Below, one piece after another: positions 25,663 through 34,334 of a stretch of 64,000 nt of DNA. Source of the DNA: Chryseobacterium sp. MYb7 (GTDB lineage: Bacteria; Bacteroidota; Bacteroidia; Flavobacteriales; Weeksellaceae); assembly GCF_002979455.1 (NCBI RefSeq), contig NZ_PCOU01000024.1, positions 1 to 64,000 on the forward strand, in the 5' to 3' direction. The position numbers were made by a program, and so were the translations under genes. Every line of letters begins with the position of its first letter. Positions within the stretch are counted from its first letter, which is position 1. The notes under the pieces were generated by a model. It saw only the letters and a list, made by a program, of their open reading frames with translations. It did not search any database and was not told the origin of the DNA.

Positions 25663-27816
25663 TTAATGTTGTTGATTTCCCAGCTTATTCCAGATCTCAA
25701 TTCTGAAATCTTCAATATCTGCATTGTCCTGAAGACTCTTCATCCAAGCCTGTCCGAACATCCCAGAATTTCTCTGAGTAAGAGACTCTGTAAACTGCTT
25801 AAGATCTCCAGGCTGTTTGTTTACTGTTTCTGATTTTTTGATCAAAACATAAACACCTGTTCCTCCTTCAACCGGGTTGGAAAGCTTACCTTTTGCAACA
25901 CCAAATGCAGCACCGGCAACTTTAGGTTCCATTGCACCAGCAACTGAAGGGTTCAGTAGATTTACCTGAGCAGACTGTTTTGGAGCTGCAAATAATTTAG
26001 CAACCTGATCTAAACTTGAAGCTTTTGCTGCAGTAATTTTATCAGAGATTTGCTTTGCAGCCAATTTATTTTTAACTAAAACTTCGATTTGATCTCTTAC
26101 AGATTCTGGATCTGCAAGACCTGCATCTTGTTTTCCGTTTAGATACACTACAATTTTATCACCTGTTCCTTCTACAGTAAATAATTCAGTATCTCCTTTT
26201 GATCTTTTCTTATCGAAAGCCCAAGTAAGGATCTCCAGATCTTTTTCAGTACCTAAGCCCTGAAGCTGACCTTCAAATCTTTTTGCTGCTTTTGGATTAG
26301 AGAACTGATAATTTCCTTTTTTAGCAATATTCACGAAATCGTTGAAAGATTTCCCCTGAACCTGCTGAATGAATTTTCTTGATTTTTTATCTGTTTCAGC
26401 CTCAGTAGCATCTGAAGGTTTGATTCCTTTCACTAGGTTGGCAACTTTATACCCCATAGATCCCGATTTCTTATCTTCAATATTGATGATATGATAACCG
26501 AATTGAGTTTCTACTACACCTGTAGCTCCTTTAGGATTGTTTGCAAGGTAAGTAAGGAATTCAGGAACGAAAGGTGTTTCAGGAGTTGTCCATCCTAGGC
26601 TACCTCCCTGTGCTGCAGAATTCGGATCGCTTGAAAGCTTAAGGAATTCTGTAAATTTAGCAGGAGTTGCTTTTACGATAGCTCCGATAGAGTCTGCTAA
26701 TTTCTTAGCCTGCTCTTTAGTTCTTGTTACTCCTTGACCAGCAGGACTTCCTTTGAATGCAATAAGGATATGTCTTGACAATGTAGAGTCTGAAGCTCTT
26801 TTACCTACCAATTTAGATACTACATAAAGATCTTGCTCCTTGTAAGGACCAAAAGTTTGCCCTACTGCAGCTGTAGCAATTTGATCTTTGATCGTTGGAG
26901 GCAATTGTGCAGGATTCACATATTGTGGGTTGAATGGCGCATCAGAATTTGCCGTAACAAACATAGAGTCGTTTTTCGTATTCTGGAAGTTTTCTGTACC
27001 TCCACTTGCATCTGTACCTCCTGAATACAATTTTGTAATTTCTTTCAGCGTTGCAGCATCATCAGCTGCACTCGGTTTTGATGGAAAATATACGATACCG
27101 ATATTTCTGCTTGGCTCAGCTTTGAACATTACAGGGTGATCCTTGATGTAGTTCGCAAGATCCTGTGTTGTAACATTGATCTTCGTTTTCTGAAGATACG
27201 CTGCATAATCTACTTTCACAAAGTCGATATCTGCAAGCTGATCTCTCTGCTTCATCAATTCTTCGGCTTCTTTCTTACCGGTAGTGATACCTGCTGAAAT
27301 ATTGGTAAACACCTGTCTTGCCATTAGTCTGTACTCAATAGTCTTTTTAGTTTTCAACCATTGATTATATCCTTCAGGATTGGTGTTTTTTAATGTTTCA
27401 ATTTCTTTTTTAAGCTCTTGAGTTTTAAAATTACCTTTCTCATCAAAGAACTGTTGATTCTGAGCAAACATCTGATCGTACTGGATTTGATTCCAGAAAT
27501 AATCATCAGTCATTTCAAAGCCCAATTTCTCAAACTGTTGTTTGATAAGTTTAGATTGTACAAGTAACTGCCAAGCCTGCTCTTCAAGACCGTTTTTCGG
27601 ACGCCCTTGCTGATCAGCCTGTTGCTGCAACACGAAAAGCTGATCATTGAACTCTTCGCGGGTGATTTTCTCACCATTTACTTTTCCTAAAACGTCAGGA
27701 TTCTTACCAAAAACCTTGTCGATACTATCGGGGTTCACCAGGAACGCCAAAAGCGCTAAGGCTATTACTCCCATTAAAAGCCAAGGCTTACTCCTAATCT
27801 GTCCTAAAATTGCCAT
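25663..27816 (-). CDS. PpiD/SurA-like peptidylprolyl isomerase
   Basis: The 717-residue protein has a short cytoplasmic start, one membrane helix (about 13-29), a SurA N-domain-like chaperone segment (about 35-190) and a parvulin domain (about 345-450: SRHILIAFKGS, GGSLGWTTPETP, FGYHIINIEDKK). A third domain follows. This is the layout of PpiD, an inner-membrane foldase that helps outer-membrane and secreted proteins fold in the periplasm. It is the first gene of the minus-strand stretch and is divergent from lon, so the 260-base gap at 27817-28076 carries both promoters. Confidence 0.9.
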   Translation of the reverse strand: MAILGQIRSKPWLLMGVIALALLAFLVNPDSIDKVFGKNPDVLGKVNGEKITREEFNDQLFVLQQQADQQGRPKNGLEEQAWQLLVQSKLIKQQFEKLGFEMTDDYFWNQIQYDQMFAQNQQFFDEKGNFKTQELKKEIETLKNTNPEGYNQWLKTKKTIEYRLMARQVFTNISAGITTGKKEAEELMKQRDQLADIDFVKVDYAAYLQKTKINVTTQDLANYIKDHPVMFKAEPSRNIGIVYFPSKPSAADDAATLKEITKLYSGGTDASGGTENFQNTKNDSMFVTANSDAPFNPQYVNPAQLPPTIKDQIATAAVGQTFGPYKEQDLYVVSKLVGKRASDSTLSRHILIAFKGSPAGQGVTRTKEQAKKLADSIGAIVKATPAKFTEFLKLSSDPNSAAQGGSLGWTTPETPFVPEFLTYLANNPKGATGVVETQFGYHIINIEDKKSGSMGYKVANLVKGIKPSDATEAETDKKSRKFIQQVQGKSFNDFVNIAKKGNYQFSNPKAAKRFEGQLQGLGTEKDLEILTWAFDKKRSKGDTELFTVEGTGDKIVVYLNGKQDAGLADPESVRDQIEVLVKNKLAAKQISDKITAAKASSLDQVAKLFAAPKQSAQVNLLNPSVAGAMEPKVAGAAFGVAKGKLSNPVEGGTGVYVLIKKSETVNKQPGDLKQFTESLTQRNSGMFGQAWMKSLQDNADIEDFRIEIWNKLGNQQH

Positions 27817-27958
27817 TTTATAAATTATAGTTTTTTATCAGTTTGCGAAAATACACATTTTTAAGAAATTACAGAAACAGAACTGCTTTATTTTGATTTT
27901 TAATGTAAAGATTATCTAAAAAAGGAAATTTTGACCGTATTTTTAAGTAAAAAACAAA

Positions 27959-27976
27959 TGGCATAAGTATTGTGCA
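27959..27976 (+). promoter_or_regulatory. candidate sigma-54-type promoter before lon
   Basis: TGGCATAAGTATTGTGCA resembles the sigma-54 consensus TGGCAY-R-N4-TTGCW, with one mismatch in the -12 GC (GT here). It would give a 5' leader of about 90 bases for lon. The mismatch makes it tentative. Confidence 0.3.
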
Positions 27977-28050
27977 TTTTTAGAATATTATAATATGACA
28001 CACGTTTTCAGAACATATTATAAAAAATCCTTTTAACGATAAAAAACGAA

Positions 28051-28067
28051 AATGACAATTTGTCATT
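28051..28067. promoter_or_regulatory. 17-base palindrome just before lon
   Basis: AATGACAA-T-TTGTCATT is a perfect inverted repeat with 8-base arms around one base, ending 9 bases before the lon ATG. Its short centre suggests a dimeric protein binding site rather than an RNA hairpin. The regulator is unknown. Confidence 0.45.
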
Positions 28068-28076
28068 CGATTGACT

Positions 28077-30482
28077 ATGACAGAATTTGAAGATATAAGT
28101 TTAGAAGAAATGATCAGCGATGGATTTGATATCGTAGCTGAAGAAATCAATCTTTCCGACTTCGCAGAGACTGATAAAAATTCCGAACAGAAAATATTCC
28201 CGATACTTCCCGTAAGAAATATGGTTATGTTCCCTAACGTGGTAATCCCTATTACTGCCGGAAGAAAAACCTCTATACAGCTTCTTGAGGAAGCACAGAA
28301 GAACGGTGATTTTATTGGAATAGTAAGCCAGAAAAATTCGGATATGGAACAACCTTCCGAAAAAGATATTTATTCTACCGGTACATTGGCAAAGATCATT
28401 AAGATCATCAAGCTTCCGGAAGGTAATATTACTGCTATTACTAAAGGGTTCCACCGATTTAAGATTAAAAAAATCATTGAAAACCAGCCTTATTTCCGAG
28501 CAGAAATTTCAAAATTAAAAGATACACGTCCTAAAAATCAGGATGAATATGAAGCACTGTTGGAAAACATCAAAGATCTTGCTTTAAAAATTATTGAACT
28601 GGATCCTAATATTCCTAATGCTGCCAATTTTGCAATCAAAAATATTAATAATAATGATGATCTTCTGAATTTCATCTGTACAAATGCCAATTTTTCTTCC
28701 ATTGCAAAACAAAAGCTTCTTGAAGAGAAAAGTCTGATGATAAGAGCCAACCAGTGCTACGAAATGATGCATGAGGATTTCAGAAAACTGGAACTGAGAA
28801 ATCAGATTCATCAGAAAACCTCCAAGGATCTGGACAAACAGCAGAGAGAGTATTTTCTGAATCAGCAAATCAGAACCATTCAGGAAGAACTGGGTGGTGG
28901 CCCTGAGAGCGATGTTGAAGATCTTATTGCAAAGGCGAAAACAAAAAAATGGAACAAGGAAGTAGAAGAACATTTCCAGAAGGAAATTGGCAGACTGCAA
29001 CGTCAGAATCCTAATTCTCCGGACTATAACGTACAAAGAAATTATCTGGATTTCTTTACGGATCTTCCTTGGGAGACTTATACAAAAGACATTTTTGATA
29101 TTGCTAAGGCTGAAAAAGTGCTTGACAAGGCGCACTTCGGGCTTGAAGACATCAAAAAAAGAATCCTGGAGCATATGGCTGTTTTAAAATTAAAAAACAA
29201 CATGAAATCTCCTATCCTTTTATTGGTAGGTCCTCCAGGTGTTGGTAAAACCTCTTTAGGAAAATCAATTGCTGATGCTTTAGGAAGAAAATATGTAAGA
29301 CTATCATTAGGTGGTCTTCATGATGAGAGTGAAATCCGAGGACACAGAAAAACGTATATCGGAGCTATGGCGGGAAGAATTTTGCAGTCTATCAAAAAAT
29401 CCGGCACTTCAAATCCGGTAATCGTTCTTGATGAGATTGATAAAATCGCACAGGGTCTTCATGGAGATCCAAGCTCAGCACTCTTAGAAGTTCTTGATCC
29501 TGAACAAAATAAGTCTTTTTATGATAATTTCCTTGAGATGGGTTACGATCTATCAAAAGTAATGTTCATTGCTACGGCTAACTCTCTTTCAACAATACAG
29601 ACTCCTCTTTTGGACAGAACGGAGATCATTCAGATTGCCGGTTATACTTTGGAGGAAAAGATTGAGATTGCTAAAAGACATTTAATCAAGAAGCAACAGG
29701 AGGAAAATGGTCTGGATGCAAAATCATTCAAACTTGGCAATGCAGAACTTAAACATATTGTAGAAGCACATACTTCAGAAAGCGGTGTAAGAACACTGGA
29801 GAAAAGAATTGCTGCCGTTGCAAGATGGGTAGCACTACAGACTGCTTTGGTAAAGGAATATGATTCAAAAATTTCAGTAGAAAAAGTAGATGAAATTCTT
29901 GGCGTTCCAAGACCGAAAAGCTTATCCGAAATTACCGGAGTTCCTGGTGTGGTAACGGGTCTTGCCTGGACCAGTGTAGGCGGAGATATTCTTTATATTG
30001 AAAGTATCCTAAGCAACGGTAAAGGTTCTTTAACCATGACCGGAAATCTTGGAACAGTGATGAAAGAATCTGCTACGATTGCGCTGGAATATATTAAAGC
30101 AAAGCATGATGAACTGGGAATTCCTCAGGAAGAACTGGACAAGAAAAACATTCACGTTCACGTTCCGGAAGGGGCAACTCCTAAGGATGGACCTTCTGCG
30201 GGTATTGCAATGCTTACATCTATGGTATCCTCTTTCAAAAACAAAAAGATAAAACCTCACCTTGCCATGACAGGGGAAATTACACTAAGAGGAAAAGTAC
30301 TTCCTGTAGGGGGAATTAAAGAAAAACTTCTTGCGGCAACAAGAGCAGGAATTAAAGATGTAATTCTTTGTGAAGCCAACAGAAAAGACGTAGAAGAGAT
30401 CAAAAAGGATTATTTAAAAAACCTTAAAGTACACTATGTCAACAGAATGGAAGAGGTGATTGATATTGCCATTGAAGAATAA
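28077..30482 (+). CDS. lon: ATP-dependent protease Lon
   Basis: Lon degrades misfolded and regulatory proteins in the cytoplasm. The 801-residue protein has an N-terminal substrate-binding LON domain (about 38-230), a AAA+ ATPase with Walker A GPPGVGKT at 385-392, and a C-terminal protease domain with the catalytic dyad Ser707 (KDGPSAGIAM) and Lys748 (GGIKEK). An upstream in-frame TTG at 28071 exists, but the ATG at 28077 is the better start. A hairpin terminator follows at 30515-30545. The palindrome at 28051-28067 and the sigma-54-like element at 27959 are possible controls for a stress-induced gene. Confidence 0.96.
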   Translation: MTEFEDISLEEMISDGFDIVAEEINLSDFAETDKNSEQKIFPILPVRNMVMFPNVVIPITAGRKTSIQLLEEAQKNGDFIGIVSQKNSDMEQPSEKDIYSTGTLAKIIKIIKLPEGNITAITKGFHRFKIKKIIENQPYFRAEISKLKDTRPKNQDEYEALLENIKDLALKIIELDPNIPNAANFAIKNINNNDDLLNFICTNANFSSIAKQKLLEEKSLMIRANQCYEMMHEDFRKLELRNQIHQKTSKDLDKQQREYFLNQQIRTIQEELGGGPESDVEDLIAKAKTKKWNKEVEEHFQKEIGRLQRQNPNSPDYNVQRNYLDFFTDLPWETYTKDIFDIAKAEKVLDKAHFGLEDIKKRILEHMAVLKLKNNMKSPILLLVGPPGVGKTSLGKSIADALGRKYVRLSLGGLHDESEIRGHRKTYIGAMAGRILQSIKKSGTSNPVIVLDEIDKIAQGLHGDPSSALLEVLDPEQNKSFYDNFLEMGYDLSKVMFIATANSLSTIQTPLLDRTEIIQIAGYTLEEKIEIAKRHLIKKQQEENGLDAKSFKLGNAELKHIVEAHTSESGVRTLEKRIAAVARWVALQTALVKEYDSKISVEKVDEILGVPRPKSLSEITGVPGVVTGLAWTSVGGDILYIESILSNGKGSLTMTGNLGTVMKESATIALEYIKAKHDELGIPQEELDKKNIHVHVPEGATPKDGPSAGIAMLTSMVSSFKNKKIKPHLAMTGEITLRGKVLPVGGIKEKLLAATRAGIKDVILCEANRKDVEEIKKDYLKNLKVHYVNRMEEVIDIAIEE

Positions 30483-30514
30483 ACAACTTATAACATATTA
30501 ACTTCTCAATAAGG

Positions 30515-30545
30515 AAACACGTTCTGATATTCAGGGCGTGTTTCT
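30515..30545 (+). terminator. lon terminator
   Basis: An 8-base-pair outer stem (GAAACACG / CGTGTTTC) encloses a second small stem (CTGA / TCAG) and is followed by TGTTTTATT. It lies 32 bases after the lon stop codon. Confidence 0.75.
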
Positions 30546-30687
30546 GTTTTATTACAAAAAGCTTAGCTTTTATTATCAGGTGGAATAAAATTTGCTGAAT
30601 ACAAGATAATTCCGAAGGATTGAATAAAAAATTTTTCAATTCAGAGGGGTTTTCTTATTTTTATTCTACACCGCATATTTTTAGATT

Positions 30688-31800
30688 ATGAATTTTCTTA
30701 GACTTCCTTTCCTTGTCAAGCTTACGCTTGTGGTGATTTCCATCATTGGTCTTGGCTATCTTTTGGCATTAGGACAGACTATTTTAGCTCCGTTTTTTCT
30801 TGCTTTCCTGATGGCTATGCTGTTTTTACCGGCTGCCACTTTCATGGAAAAAAAGTTAAGATTCCCAAGATCTATGTCTACAATGACTTCCGTTTTTATT
30901 ATGCTGATGATTTTAGGGGGTATTATTTATTTCTTTACCAATCAGCTCTCTGATTTCAGCAAAGATCTTCCCCACCTTAAAGAACAGTTCACTACTGTTT
31001 TTAATAGTTTGCAGCACTGGGTTTCCAAAACATTCAATGTAAAAGTAGATGAACAAGTAGATTACATCAATCAGGGGCTGAATAAACTTTTGTCTTCCTC
31101 GGGAATGATTTTAGGTTTTACATTCGGTATATTCTCAACAGGATTCGGGTTTATTATATTTTTCACACTGTTTTTTATCTTTATTTTAAATTACAGAAGG
31201 CTTTTAAATAATTTTATCGTTACTGTTTTCAACGAAAGACATAAAGCAAGTGTACAGGAAGCGGTAAGTGAGATTCGTGTCATGACCAAGAAATATATCT
31301 TCGGATTATTTCTTCAGGTGGTTATCGTATCTATTTTGACTTCAACTCTTCTTACCATTTTAGGGGTAAAATATGCTATTCTTTTAGGAGTTTTAACAGG
31401 ATTATTGAACGTTATTCCGTATCTGGGAATTTTTATTTCTCTTTTAATTTCCTGTTTTATAGCGTTTGCCACTACGGCTCCTTCAACGTGTATTTATGTT
31501 GCTTTCGGCTATATTGCCATTCATGCTGTAGATGGTAATATCGTATTGCCATTTGTGGTAGGCTCAAAGGTAAAAATCAATGCTTTATTTTCCTTTATTG
31601 GTATTCTTTTAGGGGAACATCTTTGGGGAATTGCAGGAATGTTCCTGTGTATTCCGGCCATTGCAATTATAAAAATCATCTGTGAAAGAGTGGAAGATCT
31701 CAAACCATGGGGAAGATTGCTCGGAGAAGAACAGAAACCTCATAAAAAGAAAAAAAGTTATAAGATATCCAAGAATATTACGCTGAAAGAAATGGACTAA
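30688..31800 (+). CDS. AI-2E (PerM/TqsA) family transporter
   Basis: A 370-residue inner-membrane protein with about eight helices in the family arrangement: three at the start, an amphipathic region (about 95-150), and a five-helix block with GVLTGLLNVIPYLGIF around 235-250 and FSFIGILLGEHLWGIAGMFL around 305-325, both hallmark segments. Family members have been linked to export of the autoinducer AI-2, but others act as sodium/proton antiporters, so the substrate is not predictable. The C-terminus is basic (HKKKKSYK). A perfect bidirectional terminator follows at 31881-31916. Confidence 0.87.
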   Translation: MNFLRLPFLVKLTLVVISIIGLGYLLALGQTILAPFFLAFLMAMLFLPAATFMEKKLRFPRSMSTMTSVFIMLMILGGIIYFFTNQLSDFSKDLPHLKEQFTTVFNSLQHWVSKTFNVKVDEQVDYINQGLNKLLSSSGMILGFTFGIFSTGFGFIIFFTLFFIFILNYRRLLNNFIVTVFNERHKASVQEAVSEIRVMTKKYIFGLFLQVVIVSILTSTLLTILGVKYAILLGVLTGLLNVIPYLGIFISLLISCFIAFATTAPSTCIYVAFGYIAIHAVDGNIVLPFVVGSKVKINALFSFIGILLGEHLWGIAGMFLCIPAIAIIKIICERVEDLKPWGRLLGEEQKPHKKKKSYKISKNITLKEMD

Positions 31801-31880
31801 GATATAAGTAATCAGTAATTGGCAATGAGTAATAATTGACATACTCGTTGCTTTGATTCTTTAAATCTTAAACTTTAAAT

Positions 31881-31916
31881 AAAAAAAGACTGTCTTTTTC
31901 AAGACAGTCTTTTTTT
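31881..31916. terminator. bidirectional terminator between converging genes
   Basis: A perfect 16-base-pair stem (AAAAAAAGACTGTCTT with its complement) and a TTTC loop, with A/T runs at both ends, lies between the AI-2E transporter gene (plus) and the cysteine-rich peptide gene (minus). Confidence 0.9.
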
Positions 31917-31923
31917 ATTGTAT

Positions 31924-32178
31924 TTAAGGAAGAGCACACAAAGGACTCATTCCATTCGGACAGGTTTCTGTGCACAGAATATAAGTTTGACTATCCGGGC
32001 AGTATCCATAATCCTGCGTTGGAGTGGTTCCTCCTCCGCCACCGCCTCCTAAACAAGGATCCCCAGGTGGGATTTTACAAGGACATCCAATAGGTCCTAT
32101 ATCACATTTTCCGATTCCACCTCCACCTTGGATTTCTCTTAAATCTGTACGGTTTAATTTTTTAAGATTTTTCAACAT
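31924..32178 (-). CDS. GG-leader cysteine-rich secreted peptide (bacteriocin-like)
   Basis: The 84-residue product has a short amphipathic leader ending in a double glycine (MLKNLKKLNRTDLREIQGG, residues 1-19), the processing site of peptides exported by C39-peptidase ABC transporters. The remaining 65 residues contain eight cysteines (in GKC, IGC, PCK, PCLG, GYC, ILC, ETC and LCALP), runs of glycine, and many prolines. Similar leaders occur in multiple copies in Chryseobacterium. No dedicated transporter or modifying enzyme is nearby, so export must be done by a system elsewhere. It could be an antibacterial peptide, a signal or a structural peptide. A TATATTTG element on the minus strand (32209-32202) is a likely promoter. 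Confidence 0.7.
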   Translation of the reverse strand: MLKNLKKLNRTDLREIQGGGGIGKCDIGPIGCPCKIPPGDPCLGGGGGGGTTPTQDYGYCPDSQTYILCTETCPNGMSPLCALP

Positions 32179-32201
32179 AATTATTAGTTTAATTTGTAAA
32201 T

Positions 32202-32209
32202 CAAATATA
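32202..32209 (-). promoter_or_regulatory. -7 element of the cysteine-rich peptide gene
   Basis: CAAATATA on the plus strand is TATATTTG on the minus strand, a perfect TAnnTTTG, 24-31 bases before the ATG at 32178. A CAAA at 32225-32228 could be a short-spaced -33 element. Confidence 0.4.
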
Positions 32210-32304
32210 GAAAATAAAATTATTCAAAAACCAACATTAACCTATCATTAACATTAATTGTATATTTTTTATAAAAAATAAATCAATAAATCCTATTTTT
32301 ATTT

Positions 32305-32312
32305 TACATTTG
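32305..32312 (+). promoter_or_regulatory. -7 element of DoxX-like gene
   Basis: TACATTTG matches TAnnTTTG and lies 18-25 bases before the ATG at 32330. No -33 element is evident. Confidence 0.4.
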
Positions 32313-32329
32313 ATATAAAATCATCAATC

Positions 32330-32707
32330 ATGAAAATAATAAAATTCATTTTATGCTTACTTTTCGGGCTTATGTTTGTTAATGCCGGATTAAACAAGTT
32401 TTTTAATTATATGCCGATGGAAAAACCTACTCCGGAGCAAATGAAGCTCTTTGCTGCTTTTGGAGAAATCAGCTGGCTGATGCCATTAGTAGGGATTGTA
32501 GAAGTCATTGGCGGATTATTATTTATCTTTCCAAAAACACGAGCGCTGGGAGCCATTGTTATTTTACCTGTCATGGTAGGAATTGTGACCCACGTATTCA
32601 CTATGGATAAATCTCCGATGGGAATGGGGATTGCCGGAGTAATGTTCCTGATTAATCTTTGGATGATTATTGACAACAAGGAAAAATATAAACACTTAGT
32701 TTCATAA
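32330..32707 (+). CDS. DoxX-like small membrane protein
   Basis: A 125-residue inner-membrane protein with four helices. The start (LFGLMFVNAGLNKFFNYMP) and the central LMPLVGIVEVIGGLLFIFPKTRALGAIV segment match the DoxX-like family seen in many flavobacteria. Functions in this family are mixed (thiosulfate:quinone oxidoreductase subunit, oxidative-stress membrane proteins) and none can be chosen here. It is a single gene with its own -7 element and a 19-base-pair inverted repeat immediately after its stop. Confidence 0.78.
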   Translation: MKIIKFILCLLFGLMFVNAGLNKFFNYMPMEKPTPEQMKLFAAFGEISWLMPLVGIVEVIGGLLFIFPKTRALGAIVILPVMVGIVTHVFTMDKSPMGMGIAGVMFLINLWMIIDNKEKYKHLVS

Positions 32708-32754
32708 GATGGCAGGTAATAGGTTGCAGTACCTACAACCTATTACCTGCCATC
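32708..32754. repeat. 19-base-pair perfect inverted repeat
   Basis: Arms at 32708-32726 and 32736-32754 are perfectly complementary (beginning GATGGCAGGTAATAGGTTG) around a 9-base centre. There is no T-run after either arm, so it is not a typical intrinsic terminator. The GGTAATAGGTTGCAG-like composition resembles dispersed intergenic repeats of flavobacterial genomes. It lies between the converging DoxX-like and acyl-CoA dehydrogenase genes. Confidence 0.75.
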
Positions 32755-32767
32755 CGCTACCTCTTCC

Positions 32768-34126
32768 CTATACAAAGGCACTGAATCCTGTAATGGAACG
32801 CCCTACAATCAATGAATTGATTTCTTTTGTTCCTTCATAGGAATAAATAGCTTCTGCATCAGCAACAAATCTGGCTACATCGTATTCCAGCAGAATTCCG
32901 TTTCCTCCCAGTACTTCTCTTGCTCTGGAAACGATATCTCTTGTTCTAAGTGTACAGAAAACCTTAGCTAAAGAAGCATGCTCGTCTTTTAAAATTCCTT
33001 CATCCTGCATTTCGGATAATCTGAAAACCATAGTCTGCATGGCGGTAAGGTTTGACAACATTTCTACCAAATGCCCCTGAATCATCTGGAATGAAGCAAT
33101 AGGCCTTCCAAACTGTTCTCTTTTTCGGGTATAATCCAATGCACTTTCGTAAGCTCCACGTGCGCAGCCTGTAGCCATCCATGCTACTCCTGCTCTGGTC
33201 ATTCTCAGTACTTTTCCTGTATCTTTAAAGGAGTTGGCATTCTGCAAACGGTTTTCTTCGGTAACAAGACAGTCTTTCAATGTGATTAATCCATTCTGTA
33301 CAATTCTTAAAGCCATTTTTCCTTTGATCTTTTCGACAGAATATCCAGGATTATCCTTTTCTACAATAAATCCTTTCACTTCTCCACTGTCCAGATCTCT
33401 TGCCCAGATAATGATGAGATCAGCGAAGGTAGCATTACCGATCCATTTTTTCTGACCGTTGAGAACCCAGCCTTCCGGTGTTTTTTTACAGGTTACAGTA
33501 AGTCCGCCTGCTGCTCCTGAACCTACTTCCGGCTCTGTCAACCCAAAAGCGCCTATTTTTTCAAATTTCTGCATTTGTGGAAGCCATTTTTGCTTCTGTT
33601 CTTCAGATCCGCAGATATAAATAGAACCCATTGCCAATCCGGATTGTACTCCAAAGAAAGTAGCAATAGAAGCGTCTATTCTGGCCATTTCCATCGCAAT
33701 AACCCCTTCCATCAGGAAAGGCATTCCCGGGCAGCCATACCCTTCATAGGTAACCCCGCAAATATCCAGTTTCTGGAATTTTGGGATTAGCTCAAAAGGG
33801 AATTCATCCCTAAGCCAGTAGTGATTTACCAAAGGTTTTACTTCTTTTTCCATGAATGCTCTTACTTTCAACTGAATTTCACGCTGTTCAGGGGTAAGAG
33901 TGTGGTAGATATCGTAAAAATCGCCGTCAATGGGTGGAAGTTCTTTATTTTTCTTTTCCGGATCAAGCATTTTCATGAGTCCGGAAAGCTGTTTATCATC
34001 CAGTTTTGAGAAATTATGCATCAGCTTGGGCAGATCTACTTTTTGAGAAATAGCACTCAGCTGATCGAAATCTATGGATGTGAATAATCCTATTGCATTT
34101 CTGATTTTTGAAAAAGTATTTGACAT
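32768..34126 (-). CDS. acyl-CoA dehydrogenase (glutaryl-CoA dehydrogenase/ACX4-like)
   Basis: A 452-residue flavoprotein that oxidises an acyl-CoA with FAD as cofactor. GAFGLTEPEVGSGAAGG and KKWIGNATFADL form the FAD/substrate core; AYESALDYTRKREQFGRPI and YSYEGTKEINSLIVGRSITG are the C-terminal signatures, with the glutamate of EGTKE the likely catalytic base. Overall it resembles glutaryl-CoA dehydrogenase and the plant ACX4 clade more than short-chain enzymes. The frame extends to 34183, but the Met at 34126 (MSNTFSKIR) is a better start. No pathway genes are adjacent, so the acyl substrate is uncertain. Confidence 0.88.
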   Translation of the reverse strand: MSNTFSKIRNAIGLFTSIDFDQLSAISQKVDLPKLMHNFSKLDDKQLSGLMKMLDPEKKNKELPPIDGDFYDIYHTLTPEQREIQLKVRAFMEKEVKPLVNHYWLRDEFPFELIPKFQKLDICGVTYEGYGCPGMPFLMEGVIAMEMARIDASIATFFGVQSGLAMGSIYICGSEEQKQKWLPQMQKFEKIGAFGLTEPEVGSGAAGGLTVTCKKTPEGWVLNGQKKWIGNATFADLIIIWARDLDSGEVKGFIVEKDNPGYSVEKIKGKMALRIVQNGLITLKDCLVTEENRLQNANSFKDTGKVLRMTRAGVAWMATGCARGAYESALDYTRKREQFGRPIASFQMIQGHLVEMLSNLTAMQTMVFRLSEMQDEGILKDEHASLAKVFCTLRTRDIVSRAREVLGGNGILLEYDVARFVADAEAIYSYEGTKEINSLIVGRSITGFSAFV

Positions 34127-34260
34127 AGTGATAGATTGTAGTTTTGGTTTGTAAAAGATAAGCAAAAATTGCTCCGAAAACAAAGCTCAAAGGTCAACAC
34201 CGTTTTACAAAACACTCAATTTCAATAAATTAAAAGATCACATTTTATTTACAAGCTTTT

Positions 34261-34268
34261 TACTTTTG
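34261..34268 (+). promoter_or_regulatory. -7 element of DUF4349 gene
   Basis: TACTTTTG matches TAnnTTTG and lies about 67-74 bases before the ATG at 34335. No clear -33 partner. Confidence 0.3.
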
Positions 34269-34334
34269 ATTTTCAAGCGTTACAAAAGATACTGACTGAA
34301 CTTTGACTTCAGGAAAACAACAAAAATCAACGCT

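Noticed and set aside
28071..28076. TTG start of lon two codons upstream
   Set aside because: The ATG at 28077 is a standard start and leaves the palindrome outside the gene.
28584..29174. 196-codon open frame on the minus strand inside lon
   Set aside because: It is antisense to a fully conserved protein, has no family features and no promoter.
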